The notes beneath the pieces were generated by a model. It was given only the letters and a program-made list of their open reading frames with translations. It was not told the origin of the DNA and searched no databases. From the NCBI GenBank assembly GCA_963696075.1, contig CAVOJD010000029.1, positions 1-64,000 of the forward strand: a DNA stretch of 64,000 bases, written 5' to 3'. The translations under genes were made by a program, and so were the position numbers. Origin of the DNA: CAJQQK01 sp963696075. Its GTDB lineage: Bacteria > Pseudomonadota > Alphaproteobacteria > Rhizobiales > Hyphomicrobiaceae. Positions 46,660 to 55,353 of the stretch are shown in pieces (position 1 is the stretch's first letter; every line of letters begins with the position of its first letter).

Positions 46660-46804
46660 CGCCATGCCTGAAGGTCTGGCCGACTTTGGCCGGCAAGTTC
46701 CCCTCATCGCCGCAACCCGCCTGACGTAAGAGTTGCCGGCCCCCGCCAGCACGACCCGATCGCCTCAGATCGCATCAAATCACCCATGAGCAGGACCAGA
46801 TTGG

Positions 46805-47659
46805 ATGACCGTTGATACCGCGACCCGGCAGTCTGCCGCATCCGCCCCCGACACCCAGGAAACCATTCTCTCGGTCAGCAACATCGAGGTCATCTACGAC
46901 AGCGTGATCCTGGTCCTCAAGGGCGTGTCGCTCGATGTGCCAAAGGGCTCGATCGTGGCGATCCTTGGCGCCAACGGGGCCGGCAAGACGACGACACTGA
47001 AGGCGATCTCCAATCTGCTGCGCGCCGAGCGCGGCGATGTCACCAAGGGCGAGATCCAATTCGAGGGCCAGCGGATCGACCGGCTGTCGGCCAATGAAAT
47101 GGTCAAGCGCGGCTGCATCCAGGTGATGGAAGGCCGCCATTGCTTCGAACACCTGACGGTCGAAGAAAACCTCCTGACCGGCGCCTACACCCGCAAGGAT
47201 GGCTCGCGCGCGATCAATGAGTCACTGGAGTTAGTGTACGAGTATTTCCCGCGCCTCAAGGAGCGCCGCCGCTCGCTGGCCGGCTACACATCAGGCGGCG
47301 AGCAACAAATGTGCGCCATCGGCCGCGCCTTGATGTCCCAGCCGAAAATGATCCTGCTCGACGAGCCGTCGATGGGCCTCGCCCCGCAGCTCGTTGAATT
47401 GATCTTCGAGATCGTCAAGAAGATCAACGAAGAGCAGGGCGTCTCCGTGCTGCTTGCGGAACAGAACACGACCGTCGCCCTGCGCTACGCCCAATATGGC
47501 TACATCCTCGAGAGTGGCCGCGTGGTGATGGATGGCGCGGCGAAAGACCTGCGCGAGAACGAGGACGTCAAGGAATTCTACCTTGGCCTCTCCGGCGGCG
47601 ACCGGCAGAATTTCCGCGAAGTGAAGAGCTATAAGCGCCGCAAGCGCTGGCTCGGCTGA
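46805..47659 (+). CDS. livF: ABC transporter ATP-binding protein (LivF type)
   Basis: A 284-residue ATPase. Walker A GANGAGKTT (about 57-65), Q-loop GCIQVMEGRHCFEHLTVEENL, signature SGGEQQMCAIGRALMSQ and Walker B MILLDEPSMGLAPQLVELIFEIV, with H-loop LAEQNTTVALRYA, are complete. It is a close match to LivF, with a C-terminal extension of 20 residues (GLSGGDRQNFREVKSYKRRKRW). It lies after the hairpin and before the phenylacetate-CoA-ligase-like gene. Confidence 0.94.
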   Translation: MTVDTATRQSAASAPDTQETILSVSNIEVIYDSVILVLKGVSLDVPKGSIVAILGANGAGKTTTLKAISNLLRAERGDVTKGEIQFEGQRIDRLSANEMVKRGCIQVMEGRHCFEHLTVEENLLTGAYTRKDGSRAINESLELVYEYFPRLKERRRSLAGYTSGGEQQMCAIGRALMSQPKMILLDEPSMGLAPQLVELIFEIVKKINEEQGVSVLLAEQNTTVALRYAQYGYILESGRVVMDGAAKDLRENEDVKEFYLGLSGGDRQNFREVKSYKRRKRWLG

Positions 47660-47722
47660 TCCTCACAGCGAGCGAAGACAGCCGCGGCCTGACGGGCCGA
47701 TGACCGGCGCGGGGTGAATGGA

Positions 47723-48985
47723 ATGAAAGGCGCAGATATGACCAGCGCTGGTGACTATTACGACCACCTCGAAACCCGCGATCCAGAGCAACGCGAACTC
47801 GCGCTGTTCAATCTGCTGCCCGACTTTATCGAGCGCGTGAAGGAAAGCGCGCCGGCCTGGAACGCGCATCTCGAAGGCATCGAGCCGGACGATGTCACCT
47901 CGCGAGAGGCGCTGGCGCGCCTGCCGGTGATGCGCAAGTCCGACTTGAAGCATCTCCAGGCAACACGCCCCCCCCTCGGTGGGCTCTCCCTCAATGAGGA
48001 CATGCCGGCCGGCCGCGTGTTCATGTCGCCCGGCCCGATCTTCGAGCCGGAAGGCCTCGCCGAGGACTGGTGGCGCTCCGCCCGCGCGCTCTATGCGGCA
48101 GGTTTCCGCAAGGGCGACCTCGTCCACAACACGTTTGCCTATCACCTCACTCCTGGCGGCTGGATCCTCGATGCTGGCGCTCGCGCGCTGGGCTGCACCG
48201 TGATCCCTGCCGGCCCCGGCAACACCGAACAGCAGCTCGAGGCCATCGCGCACCTGAAGCCGAATGCCTATGTCGGCGTGCCCGACTACCTGAAGATCCT
48301 GCTCGACAAGGCTGAGGCGGCCGGCCGCCCGGTCACCTCCTTCAAGCGCGCGCTGGTCTCCGGCGGCGCGCTGTTTCCCTCACTGCGCCAGGAATACCGC
48401 GAGCGCGGCATCCGCACCTATCAGGTCTATGCCACCGCCGATGCCGGCATCATCGCCTATGAAAGCCAGGCCCTCGAGGGCATGATCATCGACGAAGGCG
48501 TCATCGTCGAAATCGTCCGCCCCGGCACCGGTGATCCCGTCCCCGCCGGCGAGGTGGGTGAGGTCGTCGTCACGTCATTCAATCGCTACTACCCGATGAT
48601 CCGGCTTGCGACCGGTGACCTCTCCGCCGTCCTCGAAGGCCAAAGCCCGTGCGGGCGCACGAATACGCGCATCAAGGGCTGGATGGGCCGGGCTGACCAG
48701 ACGACCAAGGTCAAGGGCATGTTCGTCCACCCCGAGCAGGTCGCAGCGATCGCAGCCCGCCATCCCGAGTTGGCCCGCACCCGCCTCGTCGTCGGCCGCG
48801 AGGGGGAATCGGACGTGATGACGCTGCACGCCGAAACCGCCACGCCCGACCCGGGATTGGCCGAGCGCGTCGCACAAACCATGCAGGATCTCACCAAGTT
48901 GCGCGGGACGGTCGAGTTCGTCCCGCCCGACAGCCTGCCGAACGACGGCAAGGTCATCGCCGACGAACGCGACTATTCCACCTGA
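47723..48985 (+). CDS. phenylacetate-CoA ligase-like AMP-binding protein (PaaK family)
   Basis: A 420-residue ligase of the PaaK branch of the AMP-forming family. It shows the early region RDPEQRELALFNLLPDFIERVKESAPAWNAHL, the substrate-binding FMSPGPIFEP, KRALVSGGALFPSLRQEYRERGI, YQVYATADAGIIAYES and the AMP-binding GEVVVTSFNRYYPMIRLATGDLS. The C-terminal domain reads RIKGWMGRADQTTKVKGMFV. Starts at ATG 47723, GTG 47714 or ATG 47738 differ by a few residues. It is 54-63 bases after livF and closes the transporter operon. An aryl or other short acid is a likely substrate. Confidence 0.9.
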   Translation: MKGADMTSAGDYYDHLETRDPEQRELALFNLLPDFIERVKESAPAWNAHLEGIEPDDVTSREALARLPVMRKSDLKHLQATRPPLGGLSLNEDMPAGRVFMSPGPIFEPEGLAEDWWRSARALYAAGFRKGDLVHNTFAYHLTPGGWILDAGARALGCTVIPAGPGNTEQQLEAIAHLKPNAYVGVPDYLKILLDKAEAAGRPVTSFKRALVSGGALFPSLRQEYRERGIRTYQVYATADAGIIAYESQALEGMIIDEGVIVEIVRPGTGDPVPAGEVGEVVVTSFNRYYPMIRLATGDLSAVLEGQSPCGRTNTRIKGWMGRADQTTKVKGMFVHPEQVAAIAARHPELARTRLVVGREGESDVMTLHAETATPDPGLAERVAQTMQDLTKLRGTVEFVPPDSLPNDGKVIADERDYST

Positions 48986-49093
48986 AGGATCTGCGAGACC
49001 TGAAGCGGAGGCCGGCCGCACCCTCCAGGCGAGGGGGCGACCGGCATCTCTGCGTTGCAGCGTTTCAGTGTTCCAGCGTTCCAGCGTTTAGCG

Positions 49094-49870
49094 TTATTTT
49101 TCCACTTTTTGGAGCTCCAGCAGCCATGCCCGAAACTGGCTCTGGCACCGTTCGCGGTGGAGCACCAGCAACGTCTCCTCGCGGCTCGGCTGTTCAGAGA
49201 GGACGCGCACGCGGATCTGGCGCGGGCTCTTTTTCGGCACCAGCAGCGCATACGTCGCGCCGGCATCAAGCTCCAGGTCATCCGGCCACGGGATCGTGTC
49301 GGCCTGGGCGGGGAACGTCGCGCGCACCTTGCGGCTCTGCTTGGTATCGATCAGCGTCACGCTCATCTCTTCGCCCTTGAGCGCACGGGCAAGCTTGATC
49401 GGGGCGCTCTTGACGAGGCACACATCCCCCGACGCGGTGACCGGCACCAGCCGCCAGGAGAACGGCACGGGCTTTGACAGGCTCGCCGGTATCGCACTGC
49501 GCATCGCGCCAACGCTGCTGTCCGAGGCGCCACCGGTGACGACATAGCGCTTCACCGCATCGAACACCCCGGAACCCGACTTGGAGCCCGCCGAAAGCGT
49601 GCCCGCGGTCCCATCGAACGGGCCGGACACCGTCCGCGTCGCACCGGACGGCAGCACGAAAACGGCCTGCTTGCCGGCCGGAATGGTCACTTTGGCGCTG
49701 CCTTCAAGAAGCTGGCCCGCCCGAATCCCTGGCGCGTTGGACTGCACGACGATGACGTCGGCCAAGGCCGGCCCCGCGCCCCACGCCAAAACGGTCGAGG
49801 CCACCAGTGCAACGCGGGCTGCAAGCTGCGCGGTTGCGCGCGTCGCTCGTCCCGAAAACAACCAGCCCAT
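49094..49870 (-). CDS. secreted beta-rich protein, unknown, partner of the CHASE2 protein
   Basis: A 258-residue protein. ATG 49870 gives a basic N terminus then a long signal sequence ending GAGPALADVIVVQSNAPGIR. The mature protein is beta-rich: a strand-rich section GQLLEGSAKVTIPAGKQAVFVLPSGATRTVSGPFDGTAG and a second section with CLVKSAPIKLARALKGEEMSVTLIDTKQSRKVRATFPA. It resembles the FecR-like or Ig-like secreted proteins encoded beside CHASE2 genes but I cannot name the family. It lies downstream of the CHASE2 gene and in the same direction. Confidence 0.62.
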   Translation of the reverse strand: MGWLFSGRATRATAQLAARVALVASTVLAWGAGPALADVIVVQSNAPGIRAGQLLEGSAKVTIPAGKQAVFVLPSGATRTVSGPFDGTAGTLSAGSKSGSGVFDAVKRYVVTGGASDSSVGAMRSAIPASLSKPVPFSWRLVPVTASGDVCLVKSAPIKLARALKGEEMSVTLIDTKQSRKVRATFPAQADTIPWPDDLELDAGATYALLVPKKSPRQIRVRVLSEQPSREETLLVLHRERCQSQFRAWLLELQKVEK

Positions 49871-49963
49871 CGACAAACCTCCCAATTGATTGAGCCCGTC
49901 TACCGCTCAAAGAAAAGCCTAAACGCTGTCAACGCCCGCCTGACATCATCCCCGGCGCCAGGG

Positions 49964-51109
49964 CTAGATGGCAAATCTTATCATCCGGAGCATCACACCC
50001 CCGCCAACCCCGGCCGCCATCGCCCCGAGGCAGGCGCCGAACGGAATGATAAGGCCGAAAAAATGAAACAGCATCATGTCCGCCACAACGACCACGGCTG
50101 AAGCCAACGAAGCATAAAGACTGACCGCGACAATACCGTGGCGCATCCCGAACCAGACACCGAGAAACGCCAGTCCGCCAAGCAGCGACCACAGCGCGTT
50201 GCGCTCGACATGGCGGATGTCGCGCCCATCGACGAACTGGGCGGCGACTTGGGCATGGATCAGCATGCCGGAAATCTCGTCCTCCTCCCCCCGCCACGTT
50301 AGCATCGGCACCTGATGGCGGTCGATGTCGGGAAACTGGGCCCCAATGATCACGAACTTATCCTTGAAGCGCGACAGCAAGGCAGGCGCCAGCGCTGTCG
50401 GCTGGCCGCTGGGGCCGACCAGGAGGTGGGCTGGGATCGAGAAAAAGCGCTCGTTGCCATCATGCGGACTGAGCATCCATGCAATCCGCCTGTGACTGTC
50501 GACCGGCGGCACGGTGATGTCGGGGGAAACCAGGGCTGCGGCGAAACTTTTCGGAAAAGCAGGCTCGTCCGGCGCCGCGATGTAGCGCACGATCCGGTCC
50601 CCGCCGGTCAGCAGGTTGGCATAGCCGGCCCGCGCCCCGGAGCGGGCCAGAAACGAATTCTGATAGTCCCGCTGGGCCGGGTTGAGCGCAACCCGCCGGT
50701 CAGCGACGGCGACGATGACCCGGGTTTTGGAGCGCGCAATTTTGCCGATCAGCGCCTTGTCCTTGTCCGCCTCGGTCGGCTTCAGGAACAGGAAATCGAG
50801 CCCGACGGACTTGACGCCGGCTGTATCCAGCATCGTCACCAGTTCGCCCAGCAACCCACGGTCGATCGGGGAGCGGTAGGGATAGGGCTGCATCGTCTCG
50901 TCCGTGATCGTGACGAGTGCGACCTTGTCATGCTGCCGCTTCGGGCGATGGGAGAGGAGTGCGGTACGGAAATCGCCCGTCCAGTGCTCGAGCCAGAGCG
51001 CAAACGACACCTCGCTCGCGCGTGCAAGCAGCCAGCCGGTGCCGCCCGACCAACCCGCGATCAGCGCGAGCAGGACGACGATACGCACAAACTTCCCCAA
51101 CTCCCCCAT
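49964..51109 (-). CDS. CHASE2-domain membrane protein without output domain
   Basis: A 381-residue membrane protein. ATG 51109 is chosen because AGGAG lies 8 bases upstream. One N-terminal helix (about 8-30) leads to a periplasmic CHASE2 sensor (VALVTITDETMQPYPYRSPIDRGLLGELVTMLDTAGVKSVGLDFLFLKPTEADKDK, later PALLSRFKDKFVIIGAQFPDIDRHQVPM). Three C-terminal helices (from about 310 to 378) follow and the chain ends shortly after. CHASE2 proteins normally carry a kinase or cyclase after these helices; none is present here. It may act with the secreted protein downstream or with a separate signalling partner. Confidence 0.88.
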   Translation of the reverse strand: MGELGKFVRIVVLLALIAGWSGGTGWLLARASEVSFALWLEHWTGDFRTALLSHRPKRQHDKVALVTITDETMQPYPYRSPIDRGLLGELVTMLDTAGVKSVGLDFLFLKPTEADKDKALIGKIARSKTRVIVAVADRRVALNPAQRDYQNSFLARSGARAGYANLLTGGDRIVRYIAAPDEPAFPKSFAAALVSPDITVPPVDSHRRIAWMLSPHDGNERFFSIPAHLLVGPSGQPTALAPALLSRFKDKFVIIGAQFPDIDRHQVPMLTWRGEEDEISGMLIHAQVAAQFVDGRDIRHVERNALWSLLGGLAFLGVWFGMRHGIVAVSLYASLASAVVVVADMMLFHFFGLIIPFGACLGAMAAGVGGGVMLRMIRFAI

Positions 51110-51195
51110 CAGGGCGTCTCCTGCCCGCAACCCTCATTCACCAGTCAGCTACAAGGCCCTCCCCCAGAGGGCTTTGTGCCGCCGCAAGAGTTACC

Positions 51196-52410
51196 TCAAA
51201 CGATGCCCTCGTCCTTGAGTGCTTGAACGTCCGCACGATCCATGCCGAGCAGTTCGCCAAGCACGTCTTCCGTATGCTCCCCGAGTGCCGGCGGCGCATA
51301 GCGCTCTTCAGTCGGCGTCTTGGACATTCGGATCGGGCTGCGGATCAACGGAACCTGGGCATCGATCGCCTCGTGCGCCATCTCGATGCGCATCCCGCGC
51401 GCCATGACATGCTCGTTATGGAAGACCTGGTCGAGCGTATTGATCGGCCCGCAACTGACGGTGTTGGCCTCGAGTTCTTCCAGCCAGAACTGCGATGGCT
51501 TCTGGGCGATCACCTCGTTCAGGATGTCAACCAGGACCTCCCGGTTGGCGAGCCGGTCGGGATTGGTCTTGAAGCGCGGGTCCTGCGGCAACTCCTCGCG
51601 GCCGGCAATCTTGCAGAACCGCTCGAACTGGCCGTCGTTGGCGACCGCGAGCAGAATGCTGCCGTCGGAGGTGCGGAACACCTGATAGGGCACGATGTTG
51701 GGATGGGCGTTGCCAAGCCGCTTCGGGTTCTCGCCCGTCGCCAGATAGTTCATGCCCTGGATCGTGGAGAACGCGACCATGACGTCGAGCATGCCGATGT
51801 CGATGTGCTGGCCTTCCCCTGTCAGCGCCTGATGGCGCAGTGCAGCATTGATCGAGACGCCCGCATACATGCCCGCCATCAGGTCGGCGACCGGGATCGC
51901 GGACTTCATCGGCAATCCGTCCGGATCGCCCGTCACACTCATGAACCCGCTCATCCCCTGGATCAGCAGGTCGTAGCCGGGCCGCTTGGCATAGGGCCCG
52001 GTCTGCCCGAATCCGGTCACGGAGCAGTAGATCAAGCCGGGAAATTCCGGCGCGAGTTGTTCGTAGCCAAGCCCGTATTTCGACAGGTTGCCGGTCTTGA
52101 AGTTTTCAACAAGTACGTGGGACTTCGCGATCATCCGCTTGGCGAGTTCCTGGCCCTTGGGGCTGGCGATATCGAGCGTGATCGAGCGCTTGTTCCGGTT
52201 CGCCGCGCAGAAATAGGCGCTTTGGTCGGTGTCGCTGCCATCATCCTTCTTGATGAAGGGCGGCGCGAAATTGCGCGTATCATCGCCCGCACCGGGCCGC
52301 TCGATCTTGATCACGTCGGCGCCGAGGTCTGCGAGCATTTGCGTGCACGACGGCCCGGCAAGGATCCGTGTCAGATCGAAAACGCGAACACCATCCAATG
52401 GACCCGGCAT
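51196..52410 (-). CDS. family III CoA transferase (CaiB/BaiF)
   Basis: A 404-residue CoA transferase. ATG 52410 has AAGGAG upstream; a longer frame adds unlike sequence. Family regions include MPGPLDGVRVFDLTRILAGPSCTQMLADLGADVIKIERPGAGDDTRNFAPPF, KRSITLDIASPKGQELAKRMI, VLVENFKTGNLSKYGLGY and FGQTGPYAKRPGYDLLIQGMSGFMSVTGDPDGLP, which includes the catalytic Asp. It moves CoA between carboxylic acids, such as formyl, succinyl or carnitine derivatives. No obvious partner is beside it. It is separated by 350 bases from the GTPase operon. Confidence 0.93.
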   Translation of the reverse strand: MPGPLDGVRVFDLTRILAGPSCTQMLADLGADVIKIERPGAGDDTRNFAPPFIKKDDGSDTDQSAYFCAANRNKRSITLDIASPKGQELAKRMIAKSHVLVENFKTGNLSKYGLGYEQLAPEFPGLIYCSVTGFGQTGPYAKRPGYDLLIQGMSGFMSVTGDPDGLPMKSAIPVADLMAGMYAGVSINAALRHQALTGEGQHIDIGMLDVMVAFSTIQGMNYLATGENPKRLGNAHPNIVPYQVFRTSDGSILLAVANDGQFERFCKIAGREELPQDPRFKTNPDRLANREVLVDILNEVIAQKPSQFWLEELEANTVSCGPINTLDQVFHNEHVMARGMRIEMAHEAIDAQVPLIRSPIRMSKTPTEERYAPPALGEHTEDVLGELLGMDRADVQALKDEGIV

Positions 52411-52760
52411 GTTTTTCTCCTTAAGTAGTGGCGCATGCTCCTGAAGGGGCGCCTGACAGAGGGTCGCGGACGGTCTGCCGGTCAGCATCGGCGCCGGGTT
52501 TTCCGGACGCCGACGCGCCACCAGCGGGCCGCGCGCTATGATACGTGATGGTCATACCCCAAGGGTGGCGGCGACGGCACGGAAAATCACCGTTCATCGG
52601 CACCTGGATCACACCTGTGTGGTCGAGGAAGCGCGTTGAGGCCCCGTGCATCAAGAAAGTGCAAATCGCGACATATGTGAGATTCTCTTTGCCTTAATGA
52701 CTTGCTAGTATTGCGAAACGACGTCTTCGCCCCGAATTCCGGACCCCGAGAGTTCCGACT
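52411..52760. other. intergenic region of 350 bases before the GTPase operon
   Basis: No gene or structured RNA seen. The part from 52680 to 52720 is AT-rich (TTGCCTTAATGACTTGCTAG and TATTGCG) and is the best place for the promoter of the following operon, but spacing does not fit a standard -35/-10 pair. Confidence 0.4.
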
Positions 52761-53075
52761 ATGAAACCACCATCGACCTTTCCAGCGCCGCCGAATGGCT
52801 CAGCACACCCGCGCGCGGTGACCGACGAAAAGATGGAGCAGGTCCGCCAGCTCCTCTTCGGCGAATTCGAGCAACAGACCGAAGGCAGGGTGAAGGAGCT
52901 TGAGGCCCGCGTGCGCGAACTGGAGGTTGGTCTCCATCGCCGCCTCGATGCCTTGCAGGCCCGTCTTGAAGCACTTTCCGGTGAGATCGACACCAACCAA
53001 CGCACCGCTCATCACGAGATCGCAACCGGATTGACGGAACTGGCCGAGCGCGTGCGCCGGATCAGTTCGAGCTGA
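52761..53075 (+). CDS. small coiled-coil protein, first gene of the GTPase operon
   Basis: A 104-residue soluble protein. After a Pro-rich 20-residue start (MKPPSTFPAPPNGSAHPRAV) it is one long heptad coiled coil (about 24-100: QVRQLLFGEFEQQTEGRVKELEARVRELEVGLHRRLDALQARLEALSGEIDTNQR). There is no signal peptide or transmembrane helix. The region DEKMEQVRQLLFGEFEQQ is similar in layout to the KELLFDNEAEALAGLDQRL start of the next protein (53170), suggesting the two share a related N-terminal piece and may assemble through it. Confidence 0.75.
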   Translation: MKPPSTFPAPPNGSAHPRAVTDEKMEQVRQLLFGEFEQQTEGRVKELEARVRELEVGLHRRLDALQARLEALSGEIDTNQRTAHHEIATGLTELAERVRRISSS

Positions 53076-53169
53076 CCGGCCGCCGGGAATTGCCGCTCAT
53101 TATGGGAAACGGTGCGGCCGTTTTCCGGATGAGACCGGTTGAAGGAAGAGTGAGTGGGAGTTTGTCGAA

Positions 53170-55353
53170 TTGAGCAGCAACGCCACATCCGGGGACGCAC
53201 GCAAGGGCGTTGACCTGCTCAAGGAGCTTCTCTTCGACAACGAGGCTGAGGCGCTTGCCGGCCTCGACCAGCGCTTGAAATCCATCGAGGAGCAGAACGC
53301 GGCCGGCACCCGCGAGCGTCTCGACACCGCCCGCCGCATCGAACAGCTGTTCGAACGCGCCGGCACCGAGGACCGCTTCCGCTCCAGCGTCGCCGTCGTC
53401 CTCGACAAGGCCTTGCGTGACGCCGAGCTGCGCAACCATGATGAACTGTCTCACGCGCTGGCGCCCCTCGTCGTCAACACCATCAAGACCGAGTTGAAGA
53501 ACTCTCAGGACGAGATGGTCGACATCCTCTATCCCCTGACAGGGCGCATGGTGCAGGCCTACGTCAAAAGCGCCATCAAGGACCTGACCGAGCAGATCAA
53601 CAATCGCATCGACCACAATCCCGTCATGCTGCGCATGCGCTCCATGATGACCGGCAAGTCCGTTGCCGAACTCGCCATCGCCGAGAGCCAGCGCCTCGAG
53701 GTCGAGGAAGTTTTCCTGATCCGCCGCGGCAGCGGCGAACTCGCAGCCCGCTGGCCGGAAGCCGAGCGCACCAGCAACGCCGACATCCACATGAGCGGTG
53801 TCCTTGCCGCCATCAACGAGTTCGCTTCGACGGCCTTCGAACAGGACGGCGGCCACTTTCGCTCGTTCGAGTTCGAAAACATACAGGTCTTCCTGCGTGC
53901 CTCTCCCGCCTACATTCTGGCAGCCCGCTGCCAGGGCATTGCGCCGAGCGGCATCGAGGAAATCTTTGACGAGGAATTCCTCGCAACCCTCGAACGTATC
54001 GCCGCCGTCGAGCAGGCCGCAGCTAACGAAGATGCCGGCCCGGAAGGACAGGTCCGCGCCAGTGAGCTGGCACCGCTCGCTCAATCGGTCGGGAGCCGAA
54101 CGACCGCAATTTATGAGGAAACCGCCAATTCCGGCATCGGCGGCGCTCTCCTGAAAGGTCTTCTGTTTCTGATCGCAGTGCCCCTGCTCGCGTGGTTTTT
54201 CTGGAGCCTTTATACCGACGCTGAAGAAATGCTCGTGCGCCGCTCCGCCGAGGCGGTCCTGGCGGATACAGCCGAACTCGCCGGTTATCCGACAACGCTC
54301 GAGGTCGGCTACCGCGGCAAGACCGTAACGCTCTCCGGCCTTGCACCGGATGCTGCAACTGAGCGCCGTGTCAACGAAGCGCTGCGCCAGGAGCTGCCCG
54401 ACACCCGCATCGACACCAGGCTCGCCGTCATCCCGACAACCGACGTGGACCTGCGCCCCGTCGAGCAGCGCATGGCGACCCGCCTCGCATCGCTCCAGCG
54501 CGAGATGACCAGCGCCGCCACGCTGCGCGCCCTCGCGCGTGCCGAAACGCGCCTCGCCGAGACGCAAACCGCCCTCGAACGCCTGGACGCCGGCCCGGCC
54601 CCGGCCCTGAGACCCGCCGAAGTGGCCGCGACCCGCGAAGCCCTGACGAAGGTGCAGGCCGACGTTGAGACGTTGCGCGAAGCCGTCGCCGCCCCCGGCG
54701 ACGGCCCCCTGGCCCTGCACCGCTTTGTTGAACCGCTCAACGTGACTTCGCAGCGGATCGCGGGGCTGTACCGCGGCCTTGCCGAGCCCGGCGCGCGCGC
54801 GCCCGCGCGCCCTGGCGCGAGCCCTGCACCCGATACCATTTCCGGTGCAGCCGACCAGCTTTCCTCCGAAGCCGAGCGCCTTGCAACAATGGTTGCGGCA
54901 CTCTCGAAGGCGGTGCGCCTGATCCCGCCGCCGCTGCCGCCGCAACGCATCGTCGAGGCCCCGCAGGTGACACCAGAAGAACACCTGCGCCACTTCGCAA
55001 CCCGCCAGGCGATCTTCTTTACCAGCGGCACCGAGTTCAGCGCGCCGCAGGCAACCAACGCGACGCTCGATGAAGCAGCACGTCTGATCAAGGCCGCCGG
55101 CAACGTGCTCGTGCGCGTCGTCGGCTATACCGACAGCCAGGGCGGCGCGCAGCAGAATTCCCCGCTCGCCGCCTCCCGCGCTGCCAAGGTCGCAGACGAA
55201 CTGGTGGCCCGCGGCGTGGCCCGCGATCGCCTCGTCACGGTCGGCCGCATCAACGGCTATTTCGAGATTACGCCAAGCGTTGGCGAGAACAGCCTCAACC
55301 GACGTGTCGAATTCGAGGTCGGCTTCATGCGGGAAGGTCGCCAGACGCCATGA
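53170..55353 (+). CDS. inner-membrane OmpA/BON protein with cytoplasmic domain, partner of the small GTPase
   Basis: A 727-residue protein starting at TTG 53170. Residues 1-60 are coiled coil. Residues about 165-275 form an alpha/beta domain (VEEVFLIRRGSGELAARWP, then SGVLAAINEFASTAF, FENIQVFLRASPAYILAARCQG) that resembles longin/roadblock-like folds. One transmembrane helix lies at 325-346. Then comes a BON-like segment (355-420, TTLEVGYRGKTVTLSGLAPDAATERRV), a coiled coil (430-510) and a C-terminal OmpA peptidoglycan-binding domain (about 610-722, RVVGYTDSQGGAQQNSPLAASRAAKVADELVARGV and INGYFEI...NRRVEFEV). The predicted arrangement is cytoplasmic N, periplasmic C. It overlaps the GTPase start (ATGA). 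Confidence 0.85.
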   Translation: MSSNATSGDARKGVDLLKELLFDNEAEALAGLDQRLKSIEEQNAAGTRERLDTARRIEQLFERAGTEDRFRSSVAVVLDKALRDAELRNHDELSHALAPLVVNTIKTELKNSQDEMVDILYPLTGRMVQAYVKSAIKDLTEQINNRIDHNPVMLRMRSMMTGKSVAELAIAESQRLEVEEVFLIRRGSGELAARWPEAERTSNADIHMSGVLAAINEFASTAFEQDGGHFRSFEFENIQVFLRASPAYILAARCQGIAPSGIEEIFDEEFLATLERIAAVEQAAANEDAGPEGQVRASELAPLAQSVGSRTTAIYEETANSGIGGALLKGLLFLIAVPLLAWFFWSLYTDAEEMLVRRSAEAVLADTAELAGYPTTLEVGYRGKTVTLSGLAPDAATERRVNEALRQELPDTRIDTRLAVIPTTDVDLRPVEQRMATRLASLQREMTSAATLRALARAETRLAETQTALERLDAGPAPALRPAEVAATREALTKVQADVETLREAVAAPGDGPLALHRFVEPLNVTSQRIAGLYRGLAEPGARAPARPGASPAPDTISGAADQLSSEAERLATMVAALSKAVRLIPPPLPPQRIVEAPQVTPEEHLRHFATRQAIFFTSGTEFSAPQATNATLDEAARLIKAAGNVLVRVVGYTDSQGGAQQNSPLAASRAAKVADELVARGVARDRLVTVGRINGYFEITPSVGENSLNRRVEFEVGFMREGRQTP

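Noticed and set aside
49040..49085. Short repeat CAGCGTTC near the end of the PaaK-like operon
   Set aside because: Only two to three imperfect 8-base copies; too short to support a function.
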